Source of the DNA: Aeromicrobium sp.
GTDB taxonomy: Bacteria; Actinomycetota; Actinomycetes; Propionibacteriales; Nocardioidaceae
NCBI GenBank assembly: GCA_025964895.1
Contig: JAOPXY010000024.1
Coordinates: 1-58,303 of the forward strand
Reading direction: 5' to 3'
DNA: 58,303 nt
The notes below the pieces were generated by a model that ran no database searches, was not told the origin of the DNA, and saw only the letters and a program-made list of their open reading frames with translations. Shown here one piece after another: positions 52,890 through 58,303 of this stretch; the stretch's first letter is position 1, and the number at the start of each line of letters is the position of its first letter. Made by a program: the position numbers and the translations under genes.

Positions 52890-52912
52890 CCGGACGGTCG
52901 CGCGTCGGCGGT

Positions 52913-53425
52913 CTACCCGATGTTGACCTTGACCGTGGGGCTCGACTCGCCGGTGGCGGTGTTGGTGACCCGGAACTCACGCTCGCCCGTGCGCGACGTG
53001 TAGAGCTCGGTGCGGTAGATGCCGCCGTCGCGGACCTGCGTCTGGATCGGGAAGTCGTCCCACGGCCCGCCGCCGTCGCGCACCTCGACCTGCAGGACCT
53101 GACCGTCGGGGCTCGTCGGGAAGGCACCGCTGAGCAGGAACCGCTCGCCCGGCTGCACCCGCTCCTTGGACGTGTTGATCGTCGGCTCGAGCTGGTCGGC
53201 TGGCGTCGTGGCGGCCGGAGCCGGCTCGTCCTCCGTCTCGGCGACGGGGGCGGGCGTCGTGGGCGCCACGATGGGTGGCAGGTCGACCTTGCTGATGCCC
53301 GTCGCGCTGACGAGTGCCGCGCCGCCAAGACCCAGCACGCCGCCGATGACCAGGCCGAGGAACACGAACGTGGCACCGAAGCTGCGGGCCCGCCGGCGCT
53401 TCGGGGCGGGAGGCTCGTTGTTCAC
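52913..53425 (-). CDS. Single-pass membrane protein, partner of the ACP-like gene
   Basis: A 170-residue protein: short basic N-terminus (KRRRARS), one membrane helix (TFVFLGLVIGGVLGLGGAALVS), a Pro/Ala/Thr/Glu-rich linker of ~35 residues, then an extracellular ~95-residue domain with a beta-sandwich look (GERFLLSGAFPTSPDGQVLQVEVRDG...). I do not recognise the family. Its GTG start overlaps the stop of the ACP-like gene. Confidence 0.65.
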   Translation of the reverse strand: MNNEPPAPKRRRARSFGATFVFLGLVIGGVLGLGGAALVSATGISKVDLPPIVAPTTPAPVAETEDEPAPAATTPADQLEPTINTSKERVQPGERFLLSGAFPTSPDGQVLQVEVRDGGGPWDDFPIQTQVRDGGIYRTELYTSRTGEREFRVTNTATGESSPTVKVNIG

Positions 53426-53715
53426 TGGTGTGACCTTGTCTTGACGGAGCGGGCGGGGGAGGTGGGTGCTGCAGGGCCATCATGCCTGACCACCGCGTCG
53501 AGGGCGTCCTGCACCGTGCGCAGCGAGTCGATCGTGCCGTCCGAGAGACGGATGCCGAACCGCCGGCCCAGCTCCTCGCCCACCTCGACGACCGTGAGGG
53601 AGTCGGTGCCGAGCTGCTTCAGGACGGCCGATGGCACGACCGCCTCGGGCGGGCAGCCGACGACGCGGACCAGGATGTCCGTCAGCTGCTCGTGGACCGA
53701 TGACGTGGGTGGCAC
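53422..53715 (-). CDS. Acyl carrier protein-like
   Basis: A 97-residue protein with the phosphopantetheine site LGTDSLTVVEVGEELGRRFG, where S39 is the attachment Ser in the DSL motif. It is not the housekeeping ACP by sequence and context: no fab genes, and a membrane-anchored protein follows in the same operon. The DUF3145 gene (52359) is convergent. TAGACT is 6 bases before the GTG, in leaderless form. Possible role in a peptide, lipid or polyketide tailoring step, unknown. Confidence 0.75.
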   Translation of the reverse strand: MPPTSSVHEQLTDILVRVVGCPPEAVVPSAVLKQLGTDSLTVVEVGEELGRRFGIRLSDGTIDSLRTVQDALDAVVRHDGPAAPTSPARSVKTRSHQ

Positions 53716-53807
53716 CCGCTGAGTCTACCGAGGCGGTGCCCCGCATCACGTCACCCGCGCCACCGGTTCACCGCACCGATCCGCCCGCTCAGCCCTAGAC
53801 TGGATCG

Positions 53808-54752
53808 ATGCAGAGCGTCGAGGACGTCCAGTACGTCGTCGTGCACGGCTACCGGCGGGCATTCCGCATCTCCGGCTCCGGGCCGGCGCTCCTCCTGCTG
53901 CACGGGCTGGCCTGCGACTCCTCGACCTGGCTCGACGTTGTGCCGGCGCTCTCGGAGCACTACACCGTCATCGCGCCCGACCTGCTGGGCCACGGCGAGT
54001 CCGACAAGCCCGACGCCGACTACTCGCTCGGCGGCTACGCCAACGGGATGCGCGACCTGCTGACGTTGCTCGGCATCGACAAGGTGACCGTCGTCGGCCA
54101 CAGCTTCGGCGGCGGCGTCGCGATGCAGTTCGCGTACCAGTTCCCCGACCGCACCGAGCGCGTCGTGCTCGTGTCGACCGGGGGACTCGGCAAGGAGGTC
54201 ACGCCGCTCATCCGCTTCCTGACCATCCCCGGCAGCGGCCTGGCCGTGGGCCTCGCGACGGCCCGCCCGTGGCGTCCGCTCGTCAGCGGTGGCCTGCGCT
54301 CGCTCTCACGGCTGCCGATCAGCGCGACGCGCGACCTCGACGAGGTCGCCCGCATCTACGAGGCCCTCGCCGATCGTGCCCAGCGCACCGCGGTGCAACG
54401 GGTCACGAGCCACGTGCTCAACTGGCGGGGCCAGTTCGTGACGATGACCGATCGCAGCTACCTCGCGCGGCTCATGCCGGTGCTGGTCATCTGGGGCCGC
54501 GACGACATGGTGATCCCGTCGTCGCACGCCGATCTCGCGCCGACGCAGGTGTCGGACGTCCACGTGCTCGAGGACTCCGGCCACTTCCCGCACAAGGACC
54601 ATCCCGAGGAGTTCGTCCGCCTCGTCGTGGCGTTCATCGAGGCGAACGAGCCCGCGCACTACCACCGCGGACGGTGGCGGGCGCTGCTGCGCCGCGGCGA
54701 CCAGTTCGAGCTGGAGAGCGTCGAACCCGTCACCGAGCCCGCGATCAGCTGA
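53808..54752 (+). CDS. Alpha/beta-fold hydrolase
   Basis: A 314-residue hydrolase. The nucleophile elbow is VVGHSFGGGVAMQFA, the acid is in VIWGRDDMVIP, and the His is in EDSGHFPHKDHPE. DLLGHGESDKP is the usual oxyanion-region motif. TAGACT lies 6 bases before the ATG, in leaderless form. Substrate unknown. The 3' end overlaps the convergent PAP2 gene by 8 bases. Confidence 0.87.
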   Translation: MQSVEDVQYVVVHGYRRAFRISGSGPALLLLHGLACDSSTWLDVVPALSEHYTVIAPDLLGHGESDKPDADYSLGGYANGMRDLLTLLGIDKVTVVGHSFGGGVAMQFAYQFPDRTERVVLVSTGGLGKEVTPLIRFLTIPGSGLAVGLATARPWRPLVSGGLRSLSRLPISATRDLDEVARIYEALADRAQRTAVQRVTSHVLNWRGQFVTMTDRSYLARLMPVLVIWGRDDMVIPSSHADLAPTQVSDVHVLEDSGHFPHKDHPEEFVRLVVAFIEANEPAHYHRGRWRALLRRGDQFELESVEPVTEPAIS

Positions 54753-55830
54753 CGACGGCGGTCTTGCCGTCGATGCGGTCCACCGGGTCGTCCTCGCCAG
54801 CCTGCGCGGCGGCCATGCGTCGACGCTTCTGGCGTCTCGTGTTGCCTGTGACGAAGGCGCCGATCGCGACCGCGAGCCAACCGATCAGGAGGCCGCCGAT
54901 GTCGTCGGCGATGTAGTGCCAGCCGAGGTACAGGGTCGCCAGGACCGTGAAGCCCAGGTAGATCCAGGCGGTGTACCGGACGGCGCGGGCGATGCCGGCG
55001 AAGTGCAGGAAGAGCGCGAGCGTGAACACCACCGAGACGTGCAACGACGCGAATCCGGCGATGCCGAAGATCTTGTCGCCCTGCGGGTCCTCCTTGAACC
55101 CGAAGGCACCGCGGAAGAGCGACTGCTGCAGCTGGCTCGCGCCGTTCTCGGGCAGGTCCGCGAACCTCTGGGGTTCGTAGAACGCCGGTCCGAGGGTCGG
55201 CAGGCTGTAGTAGCTGACGACACCCAGCACCCAGTTGAGGCTGACCGCCGTGGCGTACCAGGCACCGACGGTGAAGTCGCGGTGCAGCACCAGCACGGCG
55301 CCCACCGTGATCGGCACGACCGGCAGGTAGAGGACATACAGCACGGCCAGCACCTGGGCCGCGACCGTGGTGCCCAGCACGTGGTGGAGCACCTCGGCGG
55401 GGTTGTTGCCGAAGAACAGGACGTGGTCGAGCTCGAGCAGGGCGCGGTCGTGCAGGGTGTCGCCGCCGAGCAGGGGCAGATAGCTCTTCAGGTTCCGGTA
55501 GCTGACGTAGCAGACGTAGAACGAGATCATGCCGGTCGCGATGTGTATGACGCGGTGCAGGGTCCACTCGTCACGCACGATCGCCCGCACTCCGGGACCG
55601 ATCCGCCGGAAGCCGTAGCGGTAGATCGCCTGCGGGATGATCGCGACGGCGAAGATCAGCAGCGCGATCATCGGCAGCCGGATGTACGCCGGTCCGAGGA
55701 ATCCTTCCGGATCCTTCAGACCGACGTTCAGGTCCTGTGAGAAGTAGATCGCCGTCGCCCCGACCGCCAACGAGAGGCAGAACGCGAACGAGTAGGGCCA
55801 GCGGAGGAACGCGCGTGGCCAGCTGAGCAT
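54745..55830 (-). CDS. PAP2/inositol-phosphorylceramide-synthase-like membrane protein
   Basis: A 361-residue protein with about six to seven membrane segments. Phosphatase motifs C2 and C3 appear as FASLHVSVVFTLALF and LYLGWHYIADDIGG, with the catalytic His residues and Asp. The C-terminus is a polar tail. In actinobacteria this family transfers inositol phosphate or other headgroups between lipids, or hydrolyses lipid phosphates. TAGGAT is 7 bases before the ATG at 55830, the preferred start; ATG 55839 and GTG 55854 are open alternatives. Confidence 0.8.
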   Translation of the reverse strand: MLSWPRAFLRWPYSFAFCLSLAVGATAIYFSQDLNVGLKDPEGFLGPAYIRLPMIALLIFAVAIIPQAIYRYGFRRIGPGVRAIVRDEWTLHRVIHIATGMISFYVCYVSYRNLKSYLPLLGGDTLHDRALLELDHVLFFGNNPAEVLHHVLGTTVAAQVLAVLYVLYLPVVPITVGAVLVLHRDFTVGAWYATAVSLNWVLGVVSYYSLPTLGPAFYEPQRFADLPENGASQLQQSLFRGAFGFKEDPQGDKIFGIAGFASLHVSVVFTLALFLHFAGIARAVRYTAWIYLGFTVLATLYLGWHYIADDIGGLLIGWLAVAIGAFVTGNTRRQKRRRMAAAQAGEDDPVDRIDGKTAVVS

Positions 55831-55878
55831 GGTGGCCATCCTAAACGCCCCCACTCGCCCCGAGACCCGTGGGCAGGA

Positions 55879-58303
55879 TCAAGCGTCGCCGCCCTCCTGC
55901 TTGACGCCTGCGACGGCGGTCGGGTCGTCGATGCGGAACCGGTTGAACGCCTCGCGAACTGTGTCCGGTGAGACCGATCCGCGCTGCGCGAGGGTCTGCA
56001 GCACCGACACGACGATCGACTCCGCGTCGATCTGGAACTTGCGACGAGCCGCCGCGCGGGTGTCGGCGAAGCCGAACCCGTCGGCACCGAGCGACTGCCA
56101 CGCTCCGGGCACCCAGCGGGCGATCTGGTCGGGCACGGCGCGCATGTAGTCGCTGACGGCCACCGTCACGGCGTTGGAGTCCATGAGCTTCTGCGTGATG
56201 TAGGGCACTCGGCTGTACTCGCCGGGGTTGTTGAGGTTCCACTGCTCGGCCGCGACGGCGTCGCGCGCCAGCTCGTTCCACGACGTGACCGACCAGACGT
56301 CGGTCGCGACGCCGTAGTCGGCGGCCAGGATCTCCTGGGCCTTCAGCGCCCACGGCACGGCCACGCCGGACGCCATGATGCGCGCCGGCTCGCCCTCGTT
56401 CGTCGCCTTGCGGTAGACGTAGGCGCCCTTGAGCAGGCCCTCGACGTCGACGTTCTCCGGCTCGGCCGGCTGGTTGAACGCCTCGTTGTAGACCGTCAGG
56501 TAGAAGATGATGTCCTCACCGTGCGGGTGCTCGTCGGTCGTCCCGTACATGCGCTCGAGACCGAGCTTCATGATGTGGCTGATCTCGAAGCTGAACGCCG
56601 GGTCGTAGTGCACGACGGCGGGGTTGGTCTGCGCGATGAGCGGCGAGTGGCCGTCGGCGTGCTGCAGGCCCTCGCCGGTCAGCGTCGTCCGTCCCGCGGT
56701 CGCCCCGATCAGGAAGCCGCGAGCCAGCTGGTCGGCCATGGCCCAGATCGAGTCGGCGGTCCGCTGGAAGCCGAACATCGAGTAGAACAGGTAGACGGGG
56801 ATCATCGGCTCGCCGTGCGTCGAGTAGGCGCTGCCGGCCGCGATCGCCGACGCCATGGCGCCGGCCTCGCTGATGCCCTCGTGGAGCAGCTGGCCCTGCG
56901 CGGACTCCTTGTACGCCAGCAGCAGCTTGCGGTCGACCGACTCGTACGTCTGGCCGGCCGGGTTGTAGATCTTGGCCGACGGGAACATCGAGTCCATGCC
57001 GAACGTGCGGTACTCATCGGGCGCGATCGGGACGATGCGCCGGCCGATCTCCGGGTCCTTCATGAGGTCACGGAGCAGCCGGACGAAGGCCATCGTCGTG
57101 GCGATCTGCTGCTTGCCCGATCCCTTCTTGAGCTCCTCGTAGACCTTCGGGTCGGGCAGCTTGATGGTCGTCGGGTTGACGACGCGCTTGGGTAGCGAAC
57201 CACCGAGCGCCTCCCGACGGGCCTTCATGTACTGGATCTCCTCGCTGTCCGGGCCCGGGTGGTAGAACGGGGCGATGTCGCTGCCCTCGATCTGCTCGTC
57301 CGAGACGGGGATGTTGAGGCGGTCGCGGAAGCCCTTGAGGTCGTCCTTGGTGAGCTTCTTCATCTGGTGGGTCGCGTTGCGTCCCGCGAACGACTCCAGC
57401 AGCCAGCCCTTGACGGTGTGGGCGAGGATGACGGTCGGCTGCCCGGTGTGCTTCTGCGCGGCCTCGAACGCGGCGTAGACCTTGCGGTAGTCGTGGCCGC
57501 CGCGGGGGAGGCGCTCGATGTCCTCGTCGGACAGGTGCTCGACCATCTTGGTCAGGCGCGGGTCGGGTCCGAAGAAGTTTTCCCGGTTGTACGCGCCGGT
57601 CTCGACCGAGAGGGTCTGGAACTCGCCGTCGGGCGTCCGGTTCATCTGGTTGACGAGCGCGCCGTCGGTGTCGCGGGCGAGCAGGTCGTCCCACTCGCGT
57701 CCCCACACGACCTTGATGACGTTCCAGCCGGCTCCGCGGAACGTGGACTCCAGCTCCTGGATGATCTTGCCGTTGCCGCGCACTGGTCCGTCGAGCTGCT
57801 GCAGGTTGCAGTTGACGACGAACGTGAGGTTGTCGAGTTCCTCGCGCGCCGCGATGCCGATCGCGCCGAGCGACTCGACCTCGCCCATCTCGCCATCACC
57901 GAGGAACGTCCAGACGTGCTGCTGGCTGGTGTCCTTGATGCCGCGGTTGTGCAGGTACCGGTTGAACCGGGCCTGGTAGATCGAGTTGATCGCGCCGAGG
58001 CCCATCGAGACGGTCGGGAACTCCCAGTAGTCCTGCATGAGGCGGGGGTGCGGGTACGACGACAGTCCGTTCCCTGCGCCGTGCGAGTGCTCCTGGCGGA
58101 ATCGGTCGAGCTGCGTCTCGCTCAGACCGCCTTCGAGGAACGACCGGGCGTAGATGCCGGGGGCCGCGTGGCCCTGGAAGTAGATCTGGTCACCGCCGCC
58201 GGGGTGGTTCTTGCCGCGGAAGAAGTGGTTGAAGCCGACCTCGTAGAGGCTCGCGGCGGACTGGTACGAGGCGATGTGGCCACCGACGCCGAGTCCGGGC
58301 CGG
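55879..58303 (-). CDS. aceE: Pyruvate dehydrogenase E1 component, homodimeric type (5' end outside window)
   Basis: At least 807 C-terminal codons of the large thiamine-dependent E1 subunit that decarboxylates pyruvate and passes the acetyl group to the dihydrolipoamide transferase. The gene continues past the right edge; the first ~100 residues are missing. Motifs: [24 protein letters not shown], the thiamine-diphosphate motif [10 protein letters not shown]...NCN, and the C-terminal transketolase-like swivel. It reads leftward and ends 48 bases before the PAP2 start region. Typical actinobacterial single-chain E1. Confidence 0.95.
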   Translation of the reverse strand, partial: RPGLGVGGHIASYQSAASLYEVGFNHFFRGKNHPGGGDQIYFQGHAAPGIYARSFLEGGLSETQLDRFRQEHSHGAGNGLSSYPHPRLMQDYWEFPTVSMGLGAINSIYQARFNRYLHNRGIKDTSQQHVWTFLGDGEMGEVESLGAIGIAAREELDNLTFVVNCNLQQLDGPVRGNGKIIQELESTFRGAGWNVIKVVWGREWDDLLARDTDGALVNQMNRTPDGEFQTLSVETGAYNRENFFGPDPRLTKMVEHLSDEDIERLPRGGHDYRKVYAAFEAAQKHTGQPTVILAHTVKGWLLESFAGRNATHQMKKLTKDDLKGFRDRLNIPVSDEQIEGSDIAPFYHPGPDSEEIQYMKARREALGGSLPKRVVNPTTIKLPDPKVYEELKKGSGKQQIATTMAFVRLLRDLMKDPEIGRRIVPIAPDEYRTFGMDSMFPSAKIYNPAGQTYESVDRKLLLAYKESAQGQLLHEGISEAGAMASAIAAGSAYSTHGEPMIPVYLFYSMFGFQRTADSIWAMADQLARGFLIGATAGRTTLTGEGLQHADGHSPLIAQTNPAVVHYDPAFSFEISHIMKLGLERMYGTTDEHPHGEDIIFYLTVYNEAFNQPAEPENVDVEGLLKGAYVYRKATNEGEPARIMASGVAVPWALKAQEILAADYGVATDVWSVTSWNELARDAVAAEQWNLNNPGEYSRVPYITQKLMDSNAVTVAVSDYMRAVPDQIARWVPGAWQSLGADGFGFADTRAAARRKFQIDAESIVVSVLQTLAQRGSVSPDTVREAFNRFRIDDPTAVAGVKQEGGDA

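Overview
The window is high-GC, densely packed DNA from an actinobacterium. The evidence is GTG starts, many leaderless promoters, ANTAR regulators, rpmB/DhaL/recG and DUF177/rpmF/rnc/mutM gene orders, homodimeric-type aceE, DUF3515 and DUF3145. Nocardioidaceae (Aeromicrobium/Nocardioides-like) is my best guess from gene style, but it is an inference, not a database result.

Layout. 1-3450: end of a cell-surface glycan locus (membrane GT2 tail, nucleotide-sugar epimerase-like protein, 754-residue GT4 glycosyltransferase). 3477-6058: an alpha/beta hydrolase and two tandem GAF-ANTAR proteins. 6072-21478: a large accessory catabolic island. One half is a leftward MmgE/PrpD gene divergent from CoA transferase, cyclase, a second MmgE/PrpD and an amidohydrolase. 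The other half is a leftward IclR regulator with an HpcH/HpaI lyase, divergent from an eight-gene run: a complete branched-chain-amino-acid-type (HAAT) ABC importer, a muconolactone-isomerase-like protein, an Asp/Glu/hydantoin racemase-family protein and an FAD dehydrogenase/reductase. The two divergent control regions share a 17-bp palindrome close to GTTCCGCTnAGCGGAAC, so the island looks like one IclR regulon for uptake and breakdown of one unidentified organic acid or cyclic amide. This is the best candidate in the window for an undescribed system.

21607-24531: alkylation-damage repair (Ada-AlkA fusion coupled to Ogt) and two small proteins. 24704-29638: leucine biosynthesis (ndgR, leuC, leuD) and phospholipid precursor genes (plsC, gpsA). 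29763-35844: a Cys/Met-metabolism PLP enzyme, ddl, DUF3515 lipoprotein, Lrp ligand domain, thiL, GNAT, amidase, rpmB. 36018-40816: DhaL-domain kinase-like protein, recG, rsmD, coaD. 40870-43190: ECF sigma factor with fused C-terminal domain, its small partner, dinB. 43306-49028: DUF177, rpmF, rnc, mutM, dgt, dnaG. 49104-52255: a sigma-like protein whose stop codon lies inside tRNA-Asn, a third GAF-ANTAR protein, a PIG-L deacetylase, a CAU tRNA, a HAD phosphatase, a GNAT. 52359-58303: DUF3145, an acyl-carrier-protein-like gene with a membrane-anchored partner, an alpha/beta hydrolase, a PAP2-type membrane protein and aceE (running off the right edge).

Non-coding structure is sparse but distinct: short GGTG...CACC palindromes occur in three intergenic sites (4.45, 24.57 and 45.7 kb), the last two with 31-bp and 30-bp spacing. 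Many genes have a TAnnnT box 6-8 bases before the start codon, which fits leaderless transcription. No CRISPR array, insertion sequence, prophage or rRNA was seen, and no gene-free stretch exceeds 300 bases.
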